Part shown: in pieces, positions 52,776 through 60,211 of the stretch | Layout: every line of letters starts with the position of its first letter | Position numbering within the stretch: the first letter of the stretch is position 1 | Assembly (NCBI RefSeq): GCF_001695835.1 | Contig: NZ_MBSO01000022.1 | Coordinates: forward strand, 17,475 to 81,474 | Direction: 5' to 3' | Origin: Ensifer sp. LC11 | GTDB taxonomy: Bacteria > Pseudomonadota > Alphaproteobacteria > Rhizobiales > Rhizobiaceae | Length of the DNA stretch: 64,000 nt | Translations under genes and position numbers: made by a program | Notes under the pieces: generated by a model | What the model was told of the DNA's origin: nothing | The model's input: the letters and a program-made list of their open reading frames with translations, nothing else | Database searches by the model: none

Positions 52776-52850
52776 TGGGGCGTCGCCAAGCGGTAAGGCA
52801 CCGGTTTTTGGTACCGGCATTCCCAGGTTCGAATCCTGGCGCCCCAGCCA
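52776..52850 (+). tRNA. tRNA-Gln (UUG anticodon)
   Basis: The acceptor stem TGGGGCG pairs with CGCCCCA, followed by the discriminator G and an encoded CCA. The anticodon stem CCGGT/ACCGG holds the loop TTTTGGT with anticodon TTG. The T arm has GTTCGAATC with a CCAGG/CCTGG stem. Length is 75 bases including CCA. Confidence 0.95.
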
Positions 52851-52977
52851 CATTCTCAAATCATACGATCCGAAGTTGTCAGCGTCGCCTGCGCGAGGGT
52901 TTCTACGTGCACTCTTGTCAAGTCACTCTGCAACTGACACGCTAGTCCGGTTGATTCCTACTTGTATGAGGGAGAAG

Positions 52978-53160
52978 ATGGCTCACAAATTCGAAATCTA
53001 CAAAGACAAGGCCGGCGAGTACCGCGTTCGCTTCAAGTACAACAGCGAAGTGATGTTCTCGACCGAAGGCTACAAGACCAAGGCTAGTGCCCAGAACGCC
53101 ATCGACTCGATCAAGAAGAACGGTCCGGACGCGCCCGTCGAGGATAACAGCAGCAGCTGA
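52978..53160 (+). CDS. DUF1508 (YegP-like) small protein
   Basis: The product is 60 residues, consistent with one YegP repeat, with MAHKFEIYKDKAGEYRVRF and STEGYKTKASAQNAIDSIKKN. Start 52978 is preferred because GAGGGAG lies just upstream; an in-frame ATG is at 52966. Single-repeat DUF1508 proteins are common in rhizobia; their role is not known. It is followed by a strong terminator. Confidence 0.9.
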   Translation: MAHKFEIYKDKAGEYRVRFKYNSEVMFSTEGYKTKASAQNAIDSIKKNGPDAPVEDNSSS

Positions 53161-53180
53161 GTTCGACGCTCTTCCATAAG

Positions 53181-53214
53181 AAAAGCCCGCCGATTCATGA
53201 CCGGCGGGCTTTTT
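53181..53214. terminator. Bidirectional terminator after DUF1508
   Basis: AAAAGCCCGCCG and CGGCGGGCTTTT form a 12-base stem around a 10-base loop, followed by TGTTT. It lies between convergent genes. Confidence 0.9.
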
Positions 53215-53226
53215 GTTTCGGGAAGC

Positions 53227-53661
53227 TTAGCCTGCGGTTGCGGCCGGCTTGGTCTGAGCCGGCGCACCCAGGAATTCCTCGCACCAGCTCGGACCTTCGG
53301 CGCGCTTGCGGTCGCCGGCAATGTGGATCGAGCGGATGACGTAGTCGGACGAGACGGTGAGTTGCACCGCGCAGCTCAGGTATTCCGTGCGGGCTGACGA
53401 AATGCGCTTGCCGCGCTTGCCGTCCTTGGTGGTTTCGTATTGTGCCGGGATCTTGCGGGTCTTGTAGCCGCCCTTCCAGCTGTAGACGGTGGAGCTGCCG
53501 CTCTCGACGTCGGAGATCGGCGGGCCGTACTGGGCGAAGAAGCCCCCGGCCGGCTGGCCGAGCCAGCGCGCTTCGACCGCGTTCCTGGAGATCCCCGTCG
53601 TCGTCGTGCAGCCGGCGAGCACGAGCGCGAGGCCCGCCACCGTCATCATCCGGAAGTTCAT
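53227..53661 (-). CDS. Putative lipoprotein of unknown function
   Basis: The 144-residue protein begins MNFRMMTVAGLALVLAGC, a clear lipobox. The mature part contains NAVEARWLGQPAGGFFAQYGPP and the stretch SSTVYSWKGGYKTR, plus two cysteines (YLSCAVQLT and SWCEEFL). I know similar small exported proteins in rhizobia but no named function. GGGA precedes the start. It is convergent with DUF1508. Confidence 0.75.
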   Translation of the reverse strand: MNFRMMTVAGLALVLAGCTTTTGISRNAVEARWLGQPAGGFFAQYGPPISDVESGSSTVYSWKGGYKTRKIPAQYETTKDGKRGKRISSARTEYLSCAVQLTVSSDYVIRSIHIAGDRKRAEGPSWCEEFLGAPAQTKPAATAG

Positions 53662-53935
53662 GTGTCTGTCCCTTTGGTTCTCGTTCTGAAATAGGCAGGG
53701 CGCGCAAGCCCGTATCCCCCGGTTTGCAGCGCTTTCCGTTGTGGCTCTAGCGCCAAAAGCAGCGAAAGGAAATCCACGCTGCGGCTCCCCTTTCAGGAAA
53801 ATATGAAGCGTTGCAGAAAGTCCCTATTGCTTGGGCTCCCGGGTGTCGTTGCGGTTATCCGGGGGTGATCTGCCCTTACGTTTTCCACCGTCACAAATTT
53901 TTTGAAAAACGCGCAATGTTTTTCGGGGTAGGCGC
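53662..53935. other. Spacer between the lipoprotein gene and the tRNA-Pro promoter
   Basis: Together with the promoter this makes a 317-base stretch without a protein gene. It should hold the lipoprotein promoter at the left end. No convincing ORF or repeat was seen. Confidence 0.5.
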
Positions 53936-53964
53936 TTGTGAAATCAAAATGCCTGTTCTATAGA
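53936..53964 (+). promoter_or_regulatory. Sigma-70-type promoter of tRNA-Pro
   Basis: TTGTGA (53936-53941) and TATAGA (53959-53964) are separated by exactly 17 bases, and the -10 box ends 14 bases before the tRNA. Confidence 0.7.
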
Positions 53965-53978
53965 GGCGCCGCTGGTCA

Positions 53979-54055
53979 CGGAGTGTAGCGCAGTCTGGTA
54001 GCGCACCACGTTCGGGACGTGGGGGTCGCAAGTTCGAATCTTGCCACTCCGACCA
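53979..54055 (+). tRNA. tRNA-Pro (CGG anticodon)
   Basis: The acceptor stem CGGAGTG pairs with CACTCCG, followed by ACCA. The anticodon stem CCACG/CGTGG encloses TTCGGGA with anticodon CGG. The T arm has GTTCGAATC. Length is 77 bases with CCA. A strong terminator follows at once, and the next gene is an integrase fragment, so this tRNA is the likely insertion site of the element to the right. Confidence 0.95.
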
Positions 54056-54058
54056 GCC

Positions 54059-54084
54059 AAAAAGCCCGGATTTCCGGGCTTTTT
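54059..54084. terminator. Terminator of tRNA-Pro
   Basis: AAAAAGCCCGGA-TT-TCCGGGCTTTTT is a perfect 12-base stem with T and A tracts on both sides, just beyond the tRNA 3' end. Confidence 0.9.
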
Positions 54085-54140
54085 TCGTTTTTGGCCGTAG
54101 GTTATGTTTTCGCCACGGCAACGATAACTGCAACGATTTC

Positions 54141-54809
54141 TCACCTTATCCGCCCCGCTCGACCGGACGTGAAGGCTGCCCCGACATTCGCCTGATGATC
54201 GGGATGGTGGTGGCCGTAAGTCTTCTCCAGCGTCTCAAGCGTCATGCCGAGATAGCCTGAGGCCTCCCACTTGTCGGTGGCAGCCTGCATCAGCCATGTG
54301 GCCGCGGTGTGCCGCACAATCCCATCGGCATCATCCCCCATCACGGTATCGACCATGTTACGGAAAGCCCGCTTTGGGTCTGCCGGCTCGCCGTTGTATT
54401 CGACGACGTATTTGGCGCCCATGCGATGCCACCGGCGCATGTGTGCGAGCAAGCGAGCGGGGAGGCGAATGGGTGGTGCGCGCTTGTTGTCTGCGACGAC
54501 TTCGCCCTCCCATGCGCGATAGAACACCCCCGCCTCAAGGTCGATGTATGGGCGGCCCGCCTCTTTGGTGAAGGACGCCTGCCACACGCGCGCCGATCGG
54601 CTACCGGTGCAGACGGCGGTGATGACAAATCGCGCGATATGGAGGGTCGGTTTTCGTTTGGTGGGTACGCCCCTGAACTTGCCGCGCTTCTTGTATGCAG
54701 CCCAGATCAAACGGGCCATTGTCGAACGATCGAGATGTTTCACTCGACCTTTTGCCTTCGGTGGCAGTTTCACAGTAACGGCCTGGCGCGCGACGTTGTC
54801 CGCTGGCAC
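54141..54809 (-). pseudogene. Truncated tyrosine-recombinase integrase
   Basis: The frame encodes 222 residues of the catalytic half of a phage-type tyrosine integrase, with TGSRSARVWQASF (first catalytic Arg), EYNGEPADPKRAF, RHTAATWLMQ and the tyrosine in LEKTYGHHHPDH. The DNA-binding and core-binding N-terminal half is missing; intact relatives are nearly twice as long. In place of the HxxR motif the sequence reads GIVR, so the catalytic histidine is also lost. It ends 86 bases from tRNA-Pro and reads toward it, the usual place for an integrase of a tRNA-inserted element. It is almost certainly inactive. Confidence 0.8.
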
Positions 54810-54817
54810 AAGAACTG

Positions 54818-55012
54818 ATGAAAGAACAAGGCAAGCTTGCCAGCCTCTCGAAGCAGCAGAACGACGCCGCGACCGGCGACGCCATGGGTGTGTTCCTGAT
54901 CGGAGTGCCGATGTCGAGCACCTTCGGTGGCGACAAGGAAGGCCAGGTGGCGGTGTCCAAGGGCAAAGTCACGGCCATCGAGTCTTCGCTCAAGGCGAAA
55001 GGCTGCAAGTGA
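54818..55012 (+). pseudogene. 3' fragment of a small lipoprotein-type gene
   Basis: The 64 codons from ATG 54818 encode a conserved-looking C-terminal end (LASLSKQQNDAATGDAMGV, then FLIGVPMSSTFGGDKEGQ and a final KGCK) without the signal peptide that such proteins carry. The frame continues upstream as LAQEL before meeting integrase DNA, and a stop is at 54776-54778. It looks like the remaining end of a lipoprotein gene whose start was removed by the same event that cut the integrase. Confidence 0.55.
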
Positions 55013-55049
55013 CGCGCCTATGCGGCGCGCCCGTTGATGGACGCGCCGG

Positions 55050-55295
55050 CTACCCCCGATACCCCGCGGCCACCTTGTCGAGCCAGGCGGCGATCTCTTC
55101 CGCAGGCTCTCGAGCCTCCATATCGCCGGTATCGTCGCGGATCTCCTCGGCGATTGCCATTAGTGTCGCTGCGGCTTCTTTTTTCGTCAGCACTTGCTTC
55201 GCCACTAGCACGTCGATGATGCGGCTGGTGGCGGCCATCGTTGCGAACATAGCGGCCTGAGCGCCGCCGAGGGTTTGCATAAGGGGGTCAGTCAT
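55050..55295 (-). CDS. Hypothetical small protein (phage-region)
   Basis: The 81-residue acidic helical protein begins MTDPLMQTLGGAQAAMFATM and contains TKKEAAATLMAIAEEIRDDTG. It has no signal or TM segment. AGGA precedes the start at 6 bases. It lies inside the integrated region; the function is unknown. Confidence 0.6.
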   Translation of the reverse strand: MTDPLMQTLGGAQAAMFATMAATSRIIDVLVAKQVLTKKEAAATLMAIAEEIRDDTGDMEAREPAEEIAAWLDKVAAGYRG

Positions 55296-55396
55296 TTGAT
55301 ATCCTTTCGGTTAGCCAGCCAACTGCCGGCGAAGCACCGCGCGCCAGTTGGCGATCGGGGTCATGTGCATTAACGATTTGTCGCTACAATTTTTGG

Positions 55397-55425
55397 TTGA
55401 CACAATTTAGCATTGTGCGAGCAAT
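55397..55425 (+). promoter_or_regulatory. Promoter and operator-like site of the methyltransferase gene
   Basis: TTGACA at 55397-55402 is a consensus -35 box; a weak AGCAAT -10 follows at 17 bases. ACAAT-TTAGC-ATTGT, a perfect inverted repeat at 55402-55416, lies between the boxes where a repressor could bind. Confidence 0.4.
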
Positions 55426-55461
55426 ACCTCTCGTCGCGGGCCGACAGAGGAGGAATTTGAA

Positions 55462-56670
55462 GTGGCGATGAACATCGTTGACATGCTGCCCATCCTGAAA
55501 TGCCCCCGAACGGGCGCTGACCTGCTTTTTGAAGACGGGCGATTGATCTCAAAAACGGGCGAGGAATACCCAATCGTAAACGGCGTTCCGATCTTGGTGC
55601 GGCATGTTCAGGATTTCCACATCACGCCGCCGCCAAGCCAGCACATATCGAAAAACACCGCGAATTACGCGCCGCCGCGGCACATATCTGGATCCGCAAT
55701 TTGCTTGCATCTGGGCTCTGGGGCAGTCCCGTCTGCCGATAAGCGCGTCATCTCCATGGACATCCTGCCGACCGAAACCGTCGACATCGTTGCTGAAGCG
55801 GAATGCCTCCCCTTCAAGGACAACAGTCTCGACTATATTGAATCTGGGGCCGTGTTCGAGCACGTCGTCAACCCGCTTCAGTCAATCAAGGAAGTTAGGC
55901 GCACGCTGAAATCAGGCGGTGAGATGTTCATCGATACCGCCTTCCTTCAGGGATATCACGGCTTCCCGAGCCACTATTTCAACATGACGCCTCAAGCGGT
56001 TGAGGCACATCTATGCGACGATTTCATTCTGGAAGAAAGCTACGTCCCGCCTGCGGCGACCGTTACGCATGCCCTGACGACGCAATTCGACAGGTTCCTT
56101 GAACTGATCCCCCTCGCCGACCAAGCCGTCCTCAAGGCCATGCCCCTGTCCGAAGCACTCGACTTCATGCGGGCGGCCACTGCTGGACAACATGGCCTCA
56201 ATTCAAAAATATCCGAATATGGCCACAGATCCCTGGCCGCCAGTTTCGCGATCAGGGCCACCAAGCCGCATGGCACGAAGCATGACAGCGAACAGGACCG
56301 CATAGATAGGCTGGCATATTACGCTGCGCGGTTCGGAGCCATCCAGCGCCACCACGAGATCGAGCTCTATCGACGGTTTGCAGCCGAAAAACACGATAAG
56401 GATGTTCTGGAGTGGATGGATGCGCCATCGTTGAGGGATATCCTGTTGGCCTGCAAGGTTACGAACCCTCGGGAAGAGGGGGCATACCGAAGGGCAACGT
56501 TACTGTTGCGCGAATGGGATGGGAACCTATCTCAGATCAGAAATGACGCAATCGCTGTATATCTCAAGCCGAAACTACTCGAAGAAGAACAGACGCCGCC
56601 AGAGCCGGAGGCTGCCACGGTCCACGTGGCGGCGTCTTCTCGCAAGTGGTTCAATATCTTGTCGAAGTGA
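55462..56670 (+). CDS. Class I SAM-dependent methyltransferase with Trm112-like N terminus
   Basis: The 402-residue protein starts with a small Trm112-like segment (LPILKCPRTGADLLFEDGRL and NGVPILV). A methyltransferase domain follows with the SAM loop ICLHLGSGAVPS, the acidic VISMDILPTETVDIVAEAE, the LPFKDNSLDYI strand and FEHVVNPLQSIKEVRRTLK. The last 150 residues are helical and unassigned. This architecture is typical of enzymes that modify glycans or other surface molecules. GTG 55462 has GGAGGA at 9 bases. It runs opposite to the phage cluster under its own promoter, which suggests an accessory gene of the element. Confidence 0.8.
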   Translation: MAMNIVDMLPILKCPRTGADLLFEDGRLISKTGEEYPIVNGVPILVRHVQDFHITPPPSQHISKNTANYAPPRHISGSAICLHLGSGAVPSADKRVISMDILPTETVDIVAEAECLPFKDNSLDYIESGAVFEHVVNPLQSIKEVRRTLKSGGEMFIDTAFLQGYHGFPSHYFNMTPQAVEAHLCDDFILEESYVPPAATVTHALTTQFDRFLELIPLADQAVLKAMPLSEALDFMRAATAGQHGLNSKISEYGHRSLAASFAIRATKPHGTKHDSEQDRIDRLAYYAARFGAIQRHHEIELYRRFAAEKHDKDVLEWMDAPSLRDILLACKVTNPREEGAYRRATLLLREWDGNLSQIRNDAIAVYLKPKLLEEEQTPPEPEAATVHVAASSRKWFNILSK

Positions 56671-56702
56671 GCGTTCTCAGCGCTCCATGTTCACTTCCCA
56701 TT

Positions 56703-57084
56703 TTACCGGGGCTCCCGATGCGCCAGGGTCATTGCGGCAGACAGCGCGGAATGTTGTCGCCCCAATGTGTCTGCTATGAACTCCCCAGGCGCGTTGTTGG
56801 CAAACCCGTCGGCGTCAATCTTGATGTCGCTCGAGGACGGGGTGTAGGCAACGCCGTGGGGGATAGTGGCAATCTTCGTCGTCGTCGCCAGCGTGGCCGT
56901 TCCCTTCGCACGCAGAGTCATGCCGGCCATCTGGCGGCCATAGCGAAGGCCTCCGGAAATGCTCGACGGCTTGGTGGAGGCGCTGAAATCGCAAAGATCA
57001 ACACGGCCGGTGACGCCGGTTCCCTCGACGATCGAAACTGAACCGGAGAAGGACGCCCTTCTAATCGTGGTGTTTCCGCATAGG
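56703..57084 (-). pseudogene. Frame-shifted 3' end of the tail-spike gene
   Basis: This frame reads TTIRRASFSGSVSIVEGTG through LRYGRQMAGMTLRAKGTAT to a stop at 56703 and looks like the C-terminal domain of the spike encoded at 57061-58683. The upstream frame ends at 57061, inside it. The shift could be one extra A in an AAA run near 57078-57082, after which the two frames join smoothly. Codon use is normal in this frame, so it was coding. Confidence 0.6.
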
Positions 57085-58683
57085 TGAGCTGAATGTCGCG
57101 CAAGCATGGGTCTGCGCCGTGTCATCCAGGCTCCTGCAATAGAGCAGCGTGCCGCCGGCTAGGCCGTTGAAATAGATGCCTGCTTCCTGCCAGCCGACGT
57201 ACGTGTTGTTGAACGATTTAACGTCACGGACGTTTCCGACCACGTAAAGACCGTAGTCAGCGTTGGCGGCTCCAGACTGCCTGCCAATCCAATTGCTCTC
57301 GACTTTGATCGAGTGAATCGCGTTGGTTTGGCCGTCAATGATGATCGCAGGGCCAGTCGTGATTTGGTCGAAGATGTTTCCTAGGATCGAGATCTCCAGG
57401 CCGCACCCCAACTGAACGCAATACGTGCCGCTTGCGGGAAGAAAGCCGTTGTTCTGGATATATGCGCCTTCCGCGCCCTGCGTGACCTTCTGAAGGCTGA
57501 CGCCGTTCCCGCCGATCGCATAGTTGCCGGAGATTGTAGAGTTGCGCCCATCGTCAGCGAAGAGAACGAATGTCCCGTTGCTGACGCCGGTGCAGTTGGT
57601 CACCTTGAGGCAATCGCCGCTTGTGAGACGAACCGCCCGAGTGAACTGCGAGAAGTAAATATCATCAATGACGCAGCTCAAATTGTCGGCTGGCTTGGAG
57701 ACGATGATTGCATTTGTCGCCAAGCCTGATGGATTCACTAAAAGACCGCCCGAAATACCAGACAGGCCACCTTGAGAATCAAAGAGGCTCGCGGTCGCCG
57801 CGCTCGGCTGAATCACGGCGCCCTTGTCGAGTACTAACTTGATGTTCTGTGGGACCGCCTTCTGCGTGATCGAGTAGGTGCCGCGGGGCACAAAGATGGT
57901 CGCACCATTTGACAGCGCTGCCGCAGCTGCGATGGCCGCAGTGAACTTCGCGTTGTCCTCGGCGCCGGCAAAGTTGACCAGCGACAGGTATACGTCTTCT
58001 GGCTGAATGGCACTCGCAGCGAGACCAACCAGTGCAACCGCATCAGCCGCAGCATCCTCTGCCGCGGCTTGCGCAGCTTCAGCAGCAGCAACGATGGCAC
58101 TCGACACCTGATCATTGAGAATGCGGAACGTGCTGCCGGAAACGATGCCGAGAACAATCATGCCGGCAACGAGGCCGCCAGAAGCAACATTATTGCCGGT
58201 GTTCGTCTTGATCGTCAGCGCCGCGCCGCCGTTGAAAGACACGGTTACCGGAGAAGCCGTGTTAGCCTCAAAGACGTTCATCCAGATCAGCGCCGAACCA
58301 GAAACCGGGATCGACGTTGTTGCTTGGATGGCGTTCGCCGTGCCGGCGCCGGTATCCGAGGCGATGATGAACGAGAACGGCAGGTCGGCAACACGAGTCC
58401 ACGACCCGGTGCCAGATGCTCCGACCTTGCGATATATGCCGTTGTTGGCAACCGTGGCATCGCCAAGCACCCAAGCCATCGTGTTGGCGGCGTAGTTGAG
58501 GCTAGCGTCAAGTGTCGCCTTGGAGGCGAAGATCAGTCCGCCGTTGGTGAGAAAAGCGGAAATAACCGCGTCGATACCGGCGTGGATGGCACGGACTTCG
58601 GATTTCTTGATTTTATGCGACCCTGAGGCCGGCACGCTGTCGACTTCATAGTCGCGGAAAACCGTGGCTGCGTTGAGCGCCAT
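57061..58683 (-). CDS. Phage tail spike/fibre protein with right-handed beta-helix
   Basis: The 540-codon frame has a conserved virion-binding-like N terminus (MALNAATVFRDYEVDSVPASGSH), Thr/Asn/Gly-rich beta strands and an alanine-rich helix (AAEAAQAAAEDAAADAV). From about residue 245 there is a pectate-lyase-like beta-helix with repeated short strands (IFVPRGTYSITQKAVPQN onward). Such spikes bind or cut host surface polysaccharide. AGGGAG precedes the start. The end of the gene seems shifted into another frame (see 56703-57084), so the mature protein here is probably truncated. Confidence 0.75.
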   Translation of the reverse strand: MALNAATVFRDYEVDSVPASGSHKIKKSEVRAIHAGIDAVISAFLTNGGLIFASKATLDASLNYAANTMAWVLGDATVANNGIYRKVGASGTGSWTRVADLPFSFIIASDTGAGTANAIQATTSIPVSGSALIWMNVFEANTASPVTVSFNGGAALTIKTNTGNNVASGGLVAGMIVLGIVSGSTFRILNDQVSSAIVAAAEAAQAAAEDAAADAVALVGLAASAIQPEDVYLSLVNFAGAEDNAKFTAAIAAAAALSNGATIFVPRGTYSITQKAVPQNIKLVLDKGAVIQPSAATASLFDSQGGLSGISGGLLVNPSGLATNAIIVSKPADNLSCVIDDIYFSQFTRAVRLTSGDCLKVTNCTGVSNGTFVLFADDGRNSTISGNYAIGGNGVSLQKVTQGAEGAYIQNNGFLPASGTYCVQLGCGLEISILGNIFDQITTGPAIIIDGQTNAIHSIKVESNWIGRQSGAANADYGLYVVGNVRDVKSFNNTYVGWQEAGIYFNGLAGGTLLYCRSLDDTAQTHACATFSSPMRKHHD

Positions 58684-58705
58684 GTTTGCTCCCTGAGATG
58701 AGAAG

Positions 58706-58723
58706 GCCCGCGCGAAGGCGGGC
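58706..58723 (-). terminator. Short stem-loop before the tail-spike gene
   Basis: GCCCGC-GCGAAG-GCGGGC lies in the leader of the spike gene and just after the stop of a small minus-strand ORF at 58730. Compact stems of this kind often separate phage genes. The T tract is poor. Confidence 0.4.
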
Positions 58724-58729
58724 TAGATG

Positions 58730-58843
58730 TTAACGCCAGTCGGAGACCGCTTTTTTTGGTCGAGGGGATTGAAAGCGCTGCAGAGAGCACTCAACTATGA
58801 TGATGTAAGCGAAAGGAGGCACACCATGGCCGACTTTATACAT
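58730..58843 (-). CDS. Possible 37-residue peptide
   Basis: ATG 58843 has a strong GGGAAGGGAG upstream, and the frame (MYKVGHGVPPFAYIIIVECS onward) ends just before a stem-loop. No homologue is recalled. A second small ORF with a good ribosome site lies on the opposite strand at 58826-58876, so at most one of the two may be real. Confidence 0.3.
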   Translation of the reverse strand: MYKVGHGVPPFAYIIIVECSLQRFQSPRPKKAVSDWR

Positions 58844-59031
58844 GCTCCCTTCCCGAGGGCGATTTTTCTCCGCTAAGTGCGGCTGCGCAGTTGAAGCCAG
58901 GGGATTATAAAATTCGGCTTCTGCCACCTTGATGGGTGGTCCTCGGGTTATCGCCTCTTTTACGACCTACCCCGCGTCTGCCACTCTGGGTCGAGTCAAA
59001 TGCCCAAAACTACAGGGATGTGAGTCATCAT

Positions 59032-59235
59032 ATGATATGCGCTGACATGATCCGAAATGCCAGCTTTGCGGAGGGCTTCGAGGCTGGCTACAGGGCCATC
59101 AAAGGGACCACAGTAAGCCTACCTAGTATTCCTAGCCAGTCTTCAACACGCAGCAACAGCACGCCGTTCCTCATGGGTGTGCGCAAGGGAATTGAGCGCG
59201 CCCTGCATAAGTCAATCAGCGACTTGCACGAGTGA
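59032..59235 (+). CDS. Small phage-region protein
   Basis: The 67-residue protein (from ATG 59032; 59047 is an alternative) contains FAEGFEAGYRAIKGTTVSLP and FLMGVRKGIERAL. I have seen this pattern of a helical start and a Ser/Thr/Pro middle in small rhizobial phage proteins, but I cannot name it. It is convergent with the 59216 gene and overlaps its end by 20 bases. Confidence 0.45.
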   Translation: MICADMIRNASFAEGFEAGYRAIKGTTVSLPSIPSQSSTRSNSTPFLMGVRKGIERALHKSISDLHE

Positions 59236-59509
59236 ATGGCCGACGCTTCCTTGTGTCCGCCGGCCCGAATTCTGCTTCAGCCCAGTACGGCCTGGCCGGA
59301 GGGTGATAACCATCATAGAAGCGGTCGAGATATGTGATGACATCGGCCCCAATGCGGCGCCACGTCTCTTCGGCTATCGGCCGCGCACTTTCCTCGGTGA
59401 GACCAAGCGAACCCAGCTCATCGAAAAAATCGTGGCCGCTCTGGAAGTAGATGGCCCAAGCCTCTACCTCTCCGGAGCGCCGTTTGTTGGCCTTCCTGCG
59501 AACCGGCAC
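59216..59509 (-). CDS. Small phage-region protein, paralogue of its neighbour
   Basis: The frame from GTG 59509 gives 97 residues beginning with the basic motif PVRRKANKRR, then a helical acidic part (EAWAIYFQSGHDFFDELGSL) and WRRIGADVI. The upstream gene begins PVRRRANKRA and shows AW, D and WRR.GA at matching places, so the two are diverged duplicates. GTG 59509 lies two bases after the neighbour's stop, so translation is coupled. The function is unknown. Confidence 0.55.
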   Translation of the reverse strand: MPVRRKANKRRSGEVEAWAIYFQSGHDFFDELGSLGLTEESARPIAEETWRRIGADVITYLDRFYDGYHPPARPYWAEAEFGPADTRKRRPFTRASR

Positions 59510-59510
59510 G

Positions 59511-59747
59511 CTATGGTTTCCCGAACTCGTCGAGCGCCCAGCACTCGCCGCCGTCATGACGGAGCAGGAATGCAGCCCCGTAGCGACGCCATGCAGCGCG
59601 CGCCTCGTTGATATCTGGCTCGAGTTTGTCGTTCAGCACGATGCCGCCGGCGTGGGCGCGGTTCAGCATGTCGAAGCTATAAACGAAAATCTCATCCCAC
59701 GCCGACCCGTCGGTAGCACGCTTGTTTGCTCGTCGTCGCACCGGCAT
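59511..59747 (-). CDS. Small phage-region protein, paralogue of its neighbour
   Basis: The 78-residue protein begins MPVRRRANKRATDGSAWDEI and contains INEARAAWRRYGAAFLLRHDGGECWALDEF. The 59216-59509 product shares the PVRR.ANKR start and the WRR.GA block. Its start overlaps the stop of the terminase-like gene (TAATG). The function is unknown; the basic start could bind nucleic acid. Confidence 0.6.
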   Translation of the reverse strand: MPVRRRANKRATDGSAWDEIFVYSFDMLNRAHAGGIVLNDKLEPDINEARAAWRRYGAAFLLRHDGGECWALDEFGKP

Positions 59748-60088
59748 TAGCGACGACTCCCGTAGTCAGCAGTTCGCGGGGCGCGTGGCGCCTCTGGTGC
59801 ATCGACGCCGTCCAGAGCGAGCTCTCTGAGACCCCTGAAAAAGGCCGTTCGGCTGTCGCGCTCGATGGCCACGCATGGGTGCGCCTTAGGCGTCTCATAC
59901 CGATCTTTGACGACCAGGCCGTCTGTGGCTAATTGCTCGCGTGCTTGTTCGCACCGGTCAAAAGCCTCAGCGGTCTTCACCAATACGCGGAAATGATGCG
60001 ATTCCAGGTCGAATTCTCCTAGAATCTGACGGATCCACTTGCGAGTTTCCGGCCGCAGATGGGCCGGAACCTTATGTTTTTCGGCCAT
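59747..60088 (-). CDS. P27-type terminase small subunit-like protein
   Basis: The 113-residue protein resembles the small terminase subunit of the P27 family, which recognises phage DNA for packaging. It has RKWIRQILGEFDLESHHFRVL, the helical CEQAREQLATDGL and the conserved CVAIERDSRTAFFRGLRELA block near the end. GGAGG precedes the start at 6 bases. The large subunit that normally follows is not here. The assignment is from motif memory. Confidence 0.65.
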   Translation of the reverse strand: MAEKHKVPAHLRPETRKWIRQILGEFDLESHHFRVLVKTAEAFDRCEQAREQLATDGLVVKDRYETPKAHPCVAIERDSRTAFFRGLRELALDGVDAPEAPRAPRTADYGSRR

Positions 60089-60211
60089 TTGGGGCCTCCG
60101 TACGGTGTGGAAAAATTCACCAGTCGATTCGGGGCAAGGCGAATGTGCGTTGTTGGGGGCGGCCGGTGTGCGGCGGTGGCGGGCTGAAGGGCTGACTCAC
60201 CCCCCTCCCGG

